A stretch of 64,000 bases of DNA, taken from positions 992,001 through 1,056,000 of the forward strand of contig MOWL01000067.1 in the NCBI GenBank assembly GCA_002110485.1, in the 5' to 3' direction. The notes under the pieces were generated by a model. That model was not told where the DNA came from. It saw only the letters and a program-made list of their open reading frames with translations, and made no database searches. The first letter of the stretch is position 1. Each line of letters begins with the position of its first letter. Made by a program: the position numbers and the translations under genes. Source of the DNA: Emergomyces orientalis. Taxonomy: Eukaryota; Ascomycota; Eurotiomycetes; Onygenales; Ajellomycetaceae. Positions 49,304 through 60,666 of this stretch are shown one piece after another.

Positions 49304-50495
49304 ATGAGTAGTCCAAAGCGGAGGATCGAGACAGATGTGAGTCTAGATTTGGGAAAGGCCTTGATGGGGATGATTTCTTTTTTAGAGGGCATATAGACTG
49401 ACCGTCTGGATCTATTTCTTCGTTCCTACAGGTGATGAAGTATGTTCCCCTCCATCCCATGGTTGTTGTGATACAGGTGTTAACACTTTGACTGCAGGAT
49501 GTATGCAGATCCCCTTAGCCACGATCACAGAATCTTTACCTGCGGGATATTTTCCTCAATATCCGAGGAGAATACCTAGGAAGGTGGCTTCGGGATGCTA
49601 ACTGATAGACCAGGTTGATGAGTGACTATGAGGTCACACTGGTTAATGATAACAGTAAGTGCAGCCAGCTGTCAGTCGGCCGTTTATCTACACACACATG
49701 GAAAACTTAGGTTGCTAACTTACATATTTCTACTCTACAGTGTATGTAACACTTTACTCGTATCTTCTAACTCATCGTTCGTTTTGAATTGGTCGTAGTG
49801 CCCAACGGAGAAGATTGACTCGGGTTACGGAATTCTAGGCAAGAGTTTTACGTACGATTCAAAGGACCTGAAGAGAGTGCGTACAACCCCGACTAAAAAT
49901 ACGGCATTACCGGACTAACTAAATGTTTGCAGCACCATTTGAAGGCGGTCTGTGGAAAATCCATGTCGAACTACCTGATCAATACCCGTACAAGAGCCCG
50001 AGCATCGGTTTCGTGAATCGAATCTACCATCCCAATATCGATGAACTGTGAGATTATAAATTCCCTCTGAAACATTTCAACTAAAATCTAATTGGATGAG
50101 TAGGTCCGGCTCCGTATGTCTAGATGTTATCAACCAAACATGGTCACCGATGTACGACATGATCAATATTTTCGAAGTCTTTCTCCCACAACTACTCCGA
50201 TATCCCAACCCATCAGATCCACTAAACGGAGATGCCGCTGCCGTATTGATGCGAGATCCAAAGAAATACGAGGCCAGAGTGCGAGGTATGCTAGGAAGCC
50301 CAATTGCAAGGATATGATTGTCGAAGCACTGTGTAAACTAATCGCTTTTATGGTATAGAGTACGTCGCCAAGTACGCGAGCAAAGATGCAGCCGACGAAG
50401 CTGGAGAGGACACCGAATCAGACGACGAACTGAGCTCGGTTGGCAGCTATGAGTCCGGGAATGACGAGCCCGCTGGAGAAATGGACGACGTATGA
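49304..50495 (+). CDS. ubc8: Ubiquitin-conjugating enzyme E2, UBC8/UBE2H type, with microexons
   Basis: Nine exons restore the conserved protein of 185 aa: 49304-49336, 49432-49439 (8 nt), 49498-49500 (3 nt), 49614-49654, 49741 (1 nt), 49839-49876, 49933-50047, 50104-50285 and 50359-50495. The protein begins MSSPKRRIETDVMKMLMSDY and continues ...NDNMQEFYVRFKGPEETPF, matching the yeast Ubc8 order residue for residue in length. It has the E2 motif YHPNID and the catalytic Cys85 in SGSVCLDVINQTW, and an acidic Ser/Asp/Glu tail as in UBE2H. Ubc8 is the E2 that works with the GID/CTLH ligase in glucose-induced degradation of gluconeogenic enzymes. The 8- and 3-nt exons have good donors (GTATGT, GTATGC) and branch sites. 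The 1-nt exon is inferred from the need for Met-Gln-Glu. The alternative acceptor at 49844 would keep the frame but lose these residues. Confidence 0.9.
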
Positions 50496-51469
50496 TGGGC
50501 ATCTCTTTTTTTCTCGGAACTCACGACCGAACTTTTGCATATGCGTATTTGGGGCTCTTGGACACGGGAGCACGGGGGGATATCTGGATTTTGTAGTTTG
50601 CTCTGGCTGGGACTGCTACACGGCGTTTAATTCACGAGTCGAATCAAACTACGGATTGATTTATTCCACCTTTTCATGGTTGGAAAATAATATTATATTT
50701 TAAATGAATGGGGGAGTAGGAACAACGGGCACAGACAACATCATGTTCAACATTTATTTCTTCGAGAAGTTTCCCGGACGCTGTTTTTAACTTCGAGCAG
50801 GGAGGCGCGGCACACTCAGCATTTTCCTATTTTATTTTTCTTATTGTCCTGTTTGTTTTTAATTATTTCCCCCAAGGCGTTTCCCTGTTTTCTTTTTATT
50901 TCCTCATGATTTTTCACTTCTTAATTTTGTCTTTTTCTCCCGTGATCCTTTTGTTTCACAACGCCCATGTCTTGTTACTTTCCTCAGTTTGCATATAATA
51001 GTTTCTAAATATCTCCTCTTTCAAGTTAAAGCTTATTTTTCTCTCAAATGGGTTTAAATTTTCCTGCTGGCAGCCTGTCCGCCATCAAATGATTTAGATA
51101 TTGATGTTGGGTGGTTTAGTTTTTTTTCATATTACCGTAACAGCTGTCTACACTATATTCAACTATCAAACCCATGTCACACTTCCAGCGAAACGACGAA
51201 TGAATGAAAGCAGTCTCGCTCATAAGAACCATGAAAAAAAGGGCAAATTAGTTATTTAATTGCGTCACTCATGCAGTGCACGCTTAAATTCCCACTCTCT
51301 TTCACCCATTCGCCAATTCATGTTTACAAAAGATCAAATCCAAGCCCAAACCCCCCCTTTTTTCTTCGCCATCTATCTACCTAGCACACATACGAAAACT
51401 CTCCCAATTACATCTTCCCCCAAAATACAAATTTACCCCCTTGACAGCACCCATAACCCCGTTACCTAC
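50496..51469. other. Intergenic region, pyrimidine-rich
   Basis: No gene. The stretch 50810-51060 is T/C-rich. The frame at 51260-51640 is antisense to a remnant gene and is not considered real. Confidence 0.5.
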
Positions 51470-51815
51470 CTACCACTCCCACCCTTCCCCCCCCATACAT
51501 GCCCCATCATACAAAACCTCATGCCGAGGCACCAACCCGTCCCGGAACGGAATCTGCAATGCCAACGTCCGTTCTCGACTCGGATACACCGTCCGATGAC
51601 CACCCACAGCCACGTCTGCTGTATCAGCGGCGATAAGTAACCCATTCTTCCCTCCCTTCACCCATGCTTCTCCTGGGCTGTTGGGGAGGGTTATGTGTGC
51701 GAGACCTGTGAAGAAGAGGACCCATCTATTTTTCATTTGAAAATTATATTTTTTCATAAAGTAAGTAAATGTTGGCAAAGGGGATTGGGGGGTTTATGAA
51801 TATAGATAGGCAGAC

Positions 51816-51872
<57 letters not shown>

Positions 51873-52139
51873 TATTATGTATCTGTTTATATTGCCGAAG
51901 ACAACCAAGATAATCGGCTCAGAGAGGGGGGAATGACTAACTATGCAGCAGGCGCGTTATGTACCCCTCTGTCAAACCGCGGTGGAAGCACGGTATAAGT
52001 GCCATTCCCCATCAAGCCTCTGCTTTGCCGACTATGGCGGTTACATTGAGAGTTGAGGGGATGTAAGGGGGTGACAGGGTTGAAGGGGGTATTGGTGCGG
52101 TTGGGTGGTTGAGAGGGAGATGAAGAAAAGGGAGAGCAT
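51470..52139 (-). pseudogene. Probable decayed cupin-like gene
   Basis: Three separated minus-strand pieces look like parts of one protein. The first is a short start MLSLFFISLSTTQP at 52139. The second is MGNGTYTVLPPRFDRGVHNAPAA, 52012-51941, ending in TAG. The third is a C-terminal piece read from about 51735 to 51470: WVLFFTGLAHITLP, GEAWVKGGKNGLLIAADTAD, GGHRTVYPSRERTLALQIP and VLYDGAC. The third piece has the strand pattern of small cupin-type fungal proteins. No donor/acceptor pair joins pieces two and three without creating a stop at the junction (TA plus A or G), and the middle of the protein seems missing. A TA/TG microsatellite lies in the gap. I judge it a relic. A functional gene with an unseen exon is possible. 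Confidence 0.45.
51815..51871. repeat. Compound (TA)n(TG)n microsatellite
   Basis: About 26 bases of alternating A and T pass directly into 15 TG repeats at 51841-51870. It lies within the remnant cupin-like gene. Confidence 0.95.
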
Positions 52140-54359
52140 AGATCGGGGGAGGGATGAAGGGTGCACGGCAGCTGAGCGGGCTGGAGGGGTATCTGGATTA
52201 TTTATATATAGAGGTAAATGAGGTTATTATATACATTTGGAGGTGATTTCCGGTATGAGGATGCTGTTTAAAAGGGGAGGAGGGAAGAAGTGAAATAACT
52301 TATATACACGAATAACTTTTGAAGTGTATGAATATGCCAACCGCGGATATCTAATGGACTATACCCATGCCCGCGCCCGATGAGACAGTTTTCCAGAGTG
52401 ACATAATTCTCACGACGGAACAATTTTGGCGACGGCAAGCATGGGATATGCAAAACATGCGCCAGACCTGGCAGCCACGCTAGTTCAGACTACAAGCTGG
52501 CTATTCCATGCCAGATACGGAAATTCCCCAAGAGCGTGTCTGGAGCTTTTGAACAAGGTTGGACGGCTGTATACCCATGTCAAAGGTTGTGAAAGAAAGC
52601 GGACCCTTGCCTTGAATTTTTCTTGACTCTTGATTCTCTCTCGCTGCTCGAGATCCAGGGATTGGGCATTGGTAACTTTGATCACGCTGCGTTTGTAGCG
52701 CGGGGGAACGAGCTAACAGCCTGGGTGATCGTGCATGGACATTGATCGGAGTCTTCTCAATTTATTCGAAATGGGCATCTTGCTCCTTCGTGAAAATCTT
52801 CGTGGTGGCCGTTGTGCCGAAGGAAATAGGGGCCATTTTTTGCCCCTGAAGGTTCGGAAGTTGATTAAGGCTTGGCGGGTGCTAGGTAAGCTCACCTCGC
52901 GGACGCTAAAATTAGTCCCGTCTTGTGAAAACCCTGTGGAGAGCCCCCCTCTAGGATTACATGACGCCAAAGGCTTCGACGGATCATAAAGGATAGGAAG
53001 TAACTACAAGGCGGTATGCTATATTTTAAAAGTAAGGCAGCTGAGTTGCCACCTTGGACAGCAGCATGTCAGCTCCTCATGGGGAAATGAAATAATGGGG
53101 GAAACCGATCAACTCTGTGTCATATATATATATACCATATGAATGAATACATGTCAATGAAATGGATGGAGACAATCCAACTCTTGAGAATAAAACTCCT
53201 TTAACATCTCCTGGAGCTACCTAATCTGTAATTGCACACAAACCGGACATATTGCCATGTACCGTACAATCGATTGAAATATGTCGTGCACCACACTCAG
53301 CGATCGTCGGCTTCGTTTTGACCATCGGACCTCTCTAACTGTACACTGGCATGCAAAAAACAAGATGAGAGAGAGAAAGAGGAAAAAAAAGAAGAAGAAA
53401 AGAAGACAAGAAAGGAAAGGCAGTGCGAGGGGAACAACCTGCAGAGCTTCAGGGACTTGAAGAAAGAAATTATAAACAGGAAAACGAAAAGATTGTAATC
53501 TAATCAAACACTTCTGCCAGGCATACCCTTGGGTTCCATTTTGTCTACCTCTGTTCCTTCAGAAAAGATTTCAAAATGTTTGTAATAAAAAAAATGCAAA
53601 AAAATAGAAAATGGCTGCCATAGCCATAGTGAAGTAAAATCTGGCGGGGAATAAAACTGAAAGAAAGGAAATAATAAATATTTGCTTTCCACTGTTGAGG
53701 TAAGGCGCGCAAGCGGTCGATATTGTGTGAAAATAAAATACAACGAAGAAAATGCCAATACGGTTGTAAAATAAGCCTTGTGATCATATCTTAAGCAAAG
53801 TGATGCAAATGGGTATGTTTGTGGAGAGAAAATGTCGATTGCGTTTTTAGAGAGCAAAAAGGAAAGGAAAAGGGAATAATACCCCGAGAAGGAAGTAAGA
53901 AAAACCTTGATAAAAGGAAGACATTGGCCAGCCAAGAAGATGTGATGTAATTCAAATGTCTTTTGTGGAGGGTAAATGTGTGGTAGGGAGGAGAACGGAA
54001 ATTGCGTCTTGGGTTTGAAGAGAGTAGGTTGAGAGCGGATAGAACCTTGATCCCCAGGTATGTGTTGCGACGAAGTAGTTGTATATCATCTCAAGGAAGC
54101 TTTATTATTTCCAATTGACGTGGAATGTTGCTTACGATATTCGAATGGGTGGAGTGTGATATCGTTAGCGAAGGAGGTCCAGTATAGGGTCCGAGTATGC
54201 CTCCCTGGCCAGAATTGGGTGCGCCGCCTGGGGGTGTTGCGTAAATTTGAATAGACTGTTCTCGATTCATAATGCTGATTCAATCGATGAACGCGCTGCT
54301 CGGCCAACAGCTTCATCTGGCCATTTAGTCGTCCATAGAATTGCGTTTCATCCTGCTAT
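52140..54359. other. Gene-poor region
   Basis: No supported gene. Frames at 52426-52626, 52735-52989 and 53504-53935 (minus; very Phe/Tyr/Leu-rich) read like translated AT-rich DNA. Runs of GAAAG/AAGAA purines occupy 53370-53420. Confidence 0.5.
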
Positions 54360-55192
54360 TCAATCGACGACCAAAACCCCAAATAGATCCTTGAGTTTGT
54401 TGCTTCCTTGCTCGGCATCCAAGCCAGGTCTGGTCTTTTTCCCCCTCCTCGTCGTCATTACAACTTCCCCCCACTGTTTTGGTACCGCTGACAGGTTGAT
54501 ATCTTTGGGTGGGTGCAGTGGAGCATAGCGCAGTCTCCCAAACTCCCCCGGAGCCGGTGACGCGCCCCGTTTAATGCTATCTGCTTCGTTCTCGGTTTTC
54601 TGTTCTTGGGCCGGAGATTGGGGTGATAAGGAGGGTCGTGGCTCGTCTGTAGTTGCTGATGTGGCGGTCTCGCGGCTGGCTGCTCGGGATGAGGATGCGG
54701 TGGTTGTCTGTATTGAGAGAGGGGTGTGTCCGGGTGGGTGGGGCTGTATGGCCCAGATATCAATCACAGAGCTGGTAAATGTTGATATTAGTGATTAGTT
54801 GAGGAGTATATGTGCTGGTAATGACCTCGGCTTGTTTCATAAGGTGCGGGTTATATAAATATTTATGAGCGCGGACTTACTCTGATGTTCGCTGGCATAT
54901 TGCCTCCAGCGCTTCTCTCTCCCGCTTCAAATATTCTGGGTCGGGTCCCTGGCGCTGCCCGGATCCAACGGCTCCATATCCATAGCCTGACTGGTACAGT
55001 TCATCATCGAGGAGCCGTGATGATTCAGACTTCAAAAAGGGGATCAGGTAAGCGGACGATGAACTGCAGACGAGAGGCTCTTGCGCTGCAAGCCACCAAA
55101 AGGGAAAACACGAGCAAAGCGGCAAAAACATAACTACTTACGTCGTGACTATCCTGGCTGCCCCGACCCAGGCAAGAAGCGCAGATGCCCAT
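54360..55192 (-). CDS. LAMTOR1/Meh1(Ego1)-like lipid-anchored lysosomal adaptor
   Basis: Three exons, 55192-55142, 55029-54881 and 54771-54360, give 203 aa. Exon 1 encodes MGICASCLGRGSQDSHD. Gly2 followed by Cys4 and Cys7 is a dual myristoylation/palmitoylation signal, as in animal LAMTOR1. Next comes SRLLDDELYQSGYGYG and then a helical stretch (EYLKREREALEAICQRTSDS) joined by intron 2 to VIDIWAIQP. This SxxLL...LxxI...VIDIW pattern is typical of fungal LAMTOR1/EGO-complex scaffold proteins, which tether Rag GTPases to the vacuole and feed amino-acid signals to TORC1. The remaining 120 residues are Ser/Thr/Pro-rich and poorly conserved. The start is fixed by the lipidation motif. Family assignment rests on motif order and lipidation only. 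Confidence 0.75.
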
Positions 55193-56580
55193 CTGTTGCG
55201 ACAGGGGGAATCTAGTTTGCGACTGATAACGGGGACAAGTATTCCAGTTTTGGCCTTGAGGTTGAGTGGTAGGCGGGTGTAAGATTGGCAGGTTATGGTG
55301 ATAGCAGGGGGTTTAGTCAGGCGAGAAGCCTGAACGTAAAGTCATCGAGCCGTCGGAGTAAGCAGCATCTGCAGAAAAATGAGGCCTGGATGTTTGTGAC
55401 GAGGTTGCAGATAAGAAGGTTGGAGAGTTGAAGATTGAATGCAGCCAAGGCTACGCTGCTGACCAATCACCACTCACTGCAGGGGTTCCAGCCTCTCTTT
55501 TTTTCTATTCAAAAAACTCTTTTTGCTTCTCACTTTTCTGCTGCAGTATTTCTCATATGACATCGGTAGTTATAACTCTACTCCGTACATGTTACACTAC
55601 ACTGAGTACAGGACAATATTCTCCTTCAATTTGCCACCCTCGGCCTGTGCAATCCATATTGGGCCAAGTTGCCGGGGTCAAACAACCAATGCAGCGGGGA
55701 TGCTCATATTTTGGCCTACAATTTCTGGTTCAAGGGCCATTTCGTTTCCCTTCAGCCTGCGACCAGCATAGCACTCTAAGAAACGGCACCTAAAAGGAGT
55801 AGCCTTGGTAAACGGGCTATCACGCCACAGCCATCCAATGACTTTTATTTTTTTACGTTTAGAACGACAGTGGGTTGCTATTTTCCATAAGATAAATAAA
55901 CTAATAAAAGTTATATGAAACCAGCGACACGAAAGTGACACTTTTACCTCGAAGCTAAAAGATGAGTTCTAAGCTCCAACTATTACTTTTGCTATCTGAC
56001 ACATCAGACCCCGTGCAAATTGATAAACTTCTCACATAATATATCTTACTGTTAATTTCGTTCTGCTCCGGGGCGGCTGCTTTGGGCCTGTTTTCGCGCC
56101 ATTTTCGGCCGCTCCAGCGCATCGCGCTCCATCCACGGCCCGCCGCCCCAACCGCCACGCCCCAACCACCGTCCGCACGTGATCTCGTGGGTGGGGCCAA
56201 CGATCAGGATGTCTCGCGCGCGCCTGCTCTCTCCCGCTGGCGTTCTGGTCACTTCCACGGCCGCGGTCCTTTTCCTTCAGGGCCACCAGAAACGGCTCCT
56301 CTCGATCTTCGGCCTCCTTTTGCGTCGCCCTCCTCACCCTGCCCATCCGCCTAATCGTGGCTCTATATAATGAGCGCCAGCCGCCCCCGATGGCCTCGAG
56401 CCACCCCTCCTGCATTCCACACCATCGGAATACATCCACCTCCACCCCCAGCAAGCCTGCCCTTCTGCGCGGCCATACACACCTGCTGGTCTCCACCCCT
56501 CTGTCCTGTCTTCGCCGCTACTTCCCCCTCCCATCATTTTATCAACCGTCATCGGTTCGGACCTCCACGGCGCCGTGAAC
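55193..56580. other. Divergent intergenic region with an abrupt AT-to-GC change
   Basis: No gene. The left part, to about 56040, is AT-rich and includes the LAMTOR1-like promoter. From about 56050 the sequence becomes strongly GC-rich and stays so through the next gene. If that gene belongs to a mobile element, the left boundary should lie in this interval. Confidence 0.5.
56364..56370 (+). promoter_or_regulatory. Putative TATA box of the DUF3435 gene
   Basis: TATATAA occurs 217 bases before the start codon inside otherwise GC-rich DNA (GTGGCTCTATATAATGAGC). The RING gene at 62355 has a similar element at nearly the same distance. Confidence 0.5.
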
Positions 56581-59142
56581 ATGCCCAGGCGTCGTCGAGG
56601 CCGGCCGACCTCCAGCAGCGGCAGTGGCACGACTGACCAGTTATCTCCCTTCGATACGGACAGCGAGTCCGACCGAGGATATGAGACGGAGCTGACAGAG
56701 CCCGGTTCGGACGCACCTTGCGACAGACGGAAGGTCAAACGCAGGCGTCGACGATTGCGCTACGAGCCCAACACCCCGGTCCCCAAGGGCGCAGCTGCCT
56801 CTGCTATCGACGACTCCGACGATGATACGGACCCTGAGGATGATACAGACGACGAGATTTTGTCAGGGGACGAGGATGACGACTACGCCTTTGGCACCAG
56901 GACCAATATCGCTCGGCTGGAGGATCACTGGCAACGGTCGGCTCTCCTCCTCCCCCTCCCCCTCTCTGAACCCCAACCTCCGTGATCCAAGACTGACGGG
57001 GAGCCATCTCCAGATACTGCAGGAAGAAGGCGAAAACCTCCGCGGACCCCAAGTGGCGGGATCCGGTCGACGCTCTCCGCGCCGCAGGGCGACGCAATCT
57101 GTACCTGTTCCTCAACTGGCGTTTCAAACTGAAATTTGGGAAGGGCGGCCGTCGACTGAAAGGGACGCGCAAGTCAAGCTCCCTGGATGGCGACTGGAAG
57201 AACTTCTTGCGCTACCATGAGGGTGCCACTGGCACCAAGCTCGACGGACGGCTGATGCGGCTGATGCGGAAGGTAAGTCCCACTCCCCATCGGGCGCGCC
57301 GATCGACGAGGCTGATCGCCGCGGAAGAGCCTTCGGCGGCTGGCCAAGAAGCACGGGCTGGATACACAGCAGAAAGAGAAGGACCCGGTGTACGTCGAGG
57401 ACACGGCTACGCTTCAGAAGACCGTCTTGCGGACGCAGGAGAAGAGATTCTGGCTTGGGCTGCAGCGGATGCAGATCTGCCTCTACAACCTGCTGGGTCT
57501 CTTCACGCTGAACCGGAAGAGCGCCATCCTCCACCTGCGATTCAATGACCTGCGGGTGTCGCTCCAGCGCGACCCCAGCGGGGGGCCCCACCTTCCGACG
57601 GTGGAATTCAGCTACGAGTTTACGAAGAAGCACCTCGGTCTCACCCAGACGTAAGTTCTCCCTGATATCATCCCCGGACATGCACACTGGCTGACATTTG
57701 ACCAGGAACACGTTCACCCTGCCGGAGATCATCTATGAACCGTCTCTGATCCTCAGTCCGCATATTTTTCTCTTCGGCATGCTGTTCTTCTTCGAGGCGT
57801 TCTGTCCTTCCAGTCTAACCTCAATGGCCAAGCTCAGGGGACTGAAGATCGAGGGCGGCCGACAGCAGCTGCCGATCCCGCTGAAGCCAGAGATGGCCAA
57901 TCACTATGTCTTCTGCAGAGTGGCGAAGAAGGACGGCAAGGTCCGCATTTTCCCTGAAGAAATGATGGACCCTTCGTCCTCGGTCCGTTCGATGGCCGAG
58001 ATCGCCGGTTTTCTGCACCCCTGGTTCAACCATCGCTTCCGGTATGGTGGGGGTCTGATCCTCAACAAGAGTGGTAAGAAGATGCCCTCATCTCTTTTCA
58101 CCTAGATAGATGCTGACACGGAACCAACCATGCAGGGTTGGTCGGCGATGCCGAGCAGAATCTAGTAATGAAGCATGCCAGCATCCGCACGTTTCTGGAA
58201 CACTATATTCCACGTAGGGTGGGCCTCAATATGCAGGCACTGATCAGCGGCTTGGACCCCAATGCCCCTCTGATACAAGCAATCACGCGGATCGGCCGCT
58301 TTCTCGACAAACGGCGTCCACGGCATCTAACGGATGCGCAGAAGGCGATCGTGGAACAGGACCCAGAGCTGCAGGAAGCCATCCAAAAGAGAGACCGGGC
58401 CAAACAGCGTGTCGTGCAGACCAACGATCCCGAGGCAATTGAGAAGCTTGAAAAGCGAAGGGCTGATGTCGAGAAGACAAGAAGGCGGCTTCGCTATAAG
58501 TACCGGAAACGAGTTCGGGAGGAGTTCGACGACCAGCAAGCCGTCATCGACATCGAACGGCAGCTCTCCGGCGAGGCGGTGGACGAGGAGGCAAAGGAGA
58601 TGCTGCGGGACGAACAGCTGCTCCCGACGATGATCTATCTTCTCTCAAAGCTCCTGACATGGCCGACATCCAGATCGGTGGAGGGGGAGCTGGGGCGACG
58701 GGATGCCGGTGCGGATGCCGTTCAGATGTACTGCGGTGTCCCCGAGGGTGGGCCGCGGCGGGGACGGAGACCGAAGGCCTCCTCACCGCCGCCGCCACTC
58801 CCCCCGCAGGCACCCGATGGCACCGACGATAGAGACGATGCTCACGGCGAGGTTACCTCTGCTGGAGGGTGGGATGACGCACTCCGCGCCGCCGAGGAGC
58901 ATATCCGCGACGTGAAGCAGCCTCGGGGGTGTTTTGAGTGTTACGCGCATCCCGGGTCGTCGGATCACCGGCGCATTCATCGATACTCGCGGCCAGCGGA
59001 CCTGGGCCGCCATTTCCGGGATGAGCACCTCCGGCATCTCAAGGACGGGGAGCCAGCGTGGTGCAGCTGGTGCGAGATCAAACTGGAACACAGGATGGAC
59101 GTGCAGAACCATGCGAAGATAGTCCACCGTGTGCATACATAG
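56581..59142 (+). CDS. DUF3435 family protein (tyrosine-recombinase-like, Starship-captain relative)
   Basis: Five exons, 56581-56936, 57014-57272, 57328-57650, 57706-58073 and 58136-59142, give 770 aa. Order: a basic then acidic N-terminus (PRRRRGRP; DDSDDDTDPEDDTDDE), and HWQRYCRKKAK leading into the DUF3435 core (DPVDALRAAGRNLYLFLNWR, ILHLRFNDLRVSLQRD, NTFTLPEIIYEPSLILSPH). Then follows the part that aligns with tyrosine-recombinase catalysis: Arg423/Arg425 in NHRFRYGGG, His449 and Arg453 in MKHASIRTF, and the likely nucleophile Tyr459 in LEHYIPRRV. A helical segment (DIERQLSGEAVDEEA) and two C-terminal zinc fingers follow: C701-C704...H728-H733 and C745-C748-H761-H766. DUF3435 proteins are widespread in filamentous ascomycetes and include the captains that mobilise Starship elements. 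All key residues appear intact. The first intron has a weak donor (GTCGGC). GC content is far above the neighbours. Confidence 0.85.
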
Positions 59143-60666
59143 GCCGCGTCGTCTACTGGAGCCAGTAAGGGGCTGAATGTACGAGACTCATAGTTCGTTG
59201 GATTGATCCACTGACGTTTCTTCCCATCAAGCACAATTTATTTCTAGATGACCGTTTACTCATCCGCTTCCCTGCCCCACTCTTCTCATCTGAAGAGGTG
59301 GCCGTGATAGCTTAACAGCCGGCCTGTTAATCTTTCCTTCTTTCCTTATCTGATTTTTACCTCTATTGTTTTCCTTTCTTTTGCTTTCAAATTTCACTCA
59401 GTGGTCCTACCTAGTTAAATACAGTAGAATCCCCTAAATATTGCCATTATGATAGAATAAATAAAAAGGATTAAAAGATCGCGACAGTATTGAAATTTAA
59501 TCTCATGTCGAATCTATCACAATGATCCCTGCCAACAGCAGGCCAACACGCCAAAAACATCTCGAGAGCGAGCCGGGGAACAGGAGAACCATGGGGTGCA
59601 AATACTACAGCTCACATATGGCAAATCTGCCGCTTCAATATCTCGAATACACTAGTTTAACTGTTCATTCCATTTTACAAAAACTCAACTGTCTGTGTTC
59701 TACCTAGTAGCTCTTGATAACAGTGATAACCTGGCGACAAATGGCGCAGGTTTAACCAATGGTGGGAACTTGGAAATCTTTAGATACAATCTCCCCAAAC
59801 CCATATTTTGAGAGAACAAACCTCTCCCTTCAATTTAGCTGACAAGTCATCACTTGCTTCAAATCACTAGTTAACAAGTACCTACGAATTTCTTCAAAAA
59901 TTGTAGTATTAAACATGACATGCGCCACTAAATTACTTAGATATGAAAGCATGCATTCACCCTCTGTTAAACAAGATTCTAGCCATCACACAATAGAGAA
60001 TAGCTGCTCTGCCACAAGAAATTTTTCGCATTAACTTTTAGAGAATTGGCTTGCAGATCTTTTTGACTTGCAGATCTTTTTAGCTTGCAGATCCTTTTTT
60101 GCTTTTTTAATAGTTAATTTAAGCTTGCAGATATTTTTTCATGTGTTTCTTTCTATCTTTTTACGCTTGCAGTCGTTTTAAGCTTGCCAATTTTCAAAAA
60201 ATTTTAAACACAGAAAAAGCCATCGGCTGTATTTGTGAACATACCAGTTCCTTGTCACACAAAGTCTTAAAGTTATGATTCTGTAACTAAATTTTTATTA
60301 CGGATCATTTTTCTTAAAATTATAGCTGATATCAACTCTTCACTGAATATGAATGGACAAGCAGTGATCTACATTAGCCTTTAGTGTTGTCATTGGTTCT
60401 GTCTTCTCTTTTCAGCTGTCAGGGATTCAGGCGTTAGGGTGCACAAAGATAGGGAATAAGTTCAACATTGAGGGATGGTGCATCAGTGATTGGAGTGGAG
60501 CATGCTGCTGCCCGTGTTGTTCTTTGATTCGGGACGTTTTGGTTCACACTCGGGCGACAGAAAGTGCCTGGATGATTGTTAGCAATAGATGATTCTAACA
60601 GAAAGACGGAAATCACTACTATGAGAGTCTGAAGCATCTCTACTTCTATGCCAGTTAGAGAGCTAG
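59143..60666. other. AT-rich spacer downstream of the DUF3435 gene
   Basis: No supported gene. Composition flips from GC-rich to AT-rich at about 59230. A minus-strand frame at 60434-60637 starts like a signal peptide (MLQTLIVVISVFLLESSIA) but is only 67 codons and has no further support. Short repeats at 60050-60195 are listed separately. Confidence 0.5.
60050..60195 (+). repeat. Cluster of CTTGCAGAT(C)TTTTT short repeats
   Basis: Five copies of a core CTTGCAG (four followed by AT and a T tract) begin at about 60050, 60067, 60084, 60123 and 60166. A degenerate copy, CTTGCC, lies at 60182. The first three are spaced 17 nt apart. Confidence 0.8.

Noticed and set aside
53504..53935. A 143-codon minus-strand frame rich in Phe, Tyr and Leu, resembling a membrane protein
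   Set aside because: Hydrophobic residues are expected from T-rich DNA. There is no conserved feature and the start is arbitrary.
60434..60637. A 67-codon minus-strand frame starting like a signal peptide
   Set aside because: Too short, with no cysteine pattern or tail, and lying just beyond the truncated RING copy in AT-rich DNA.
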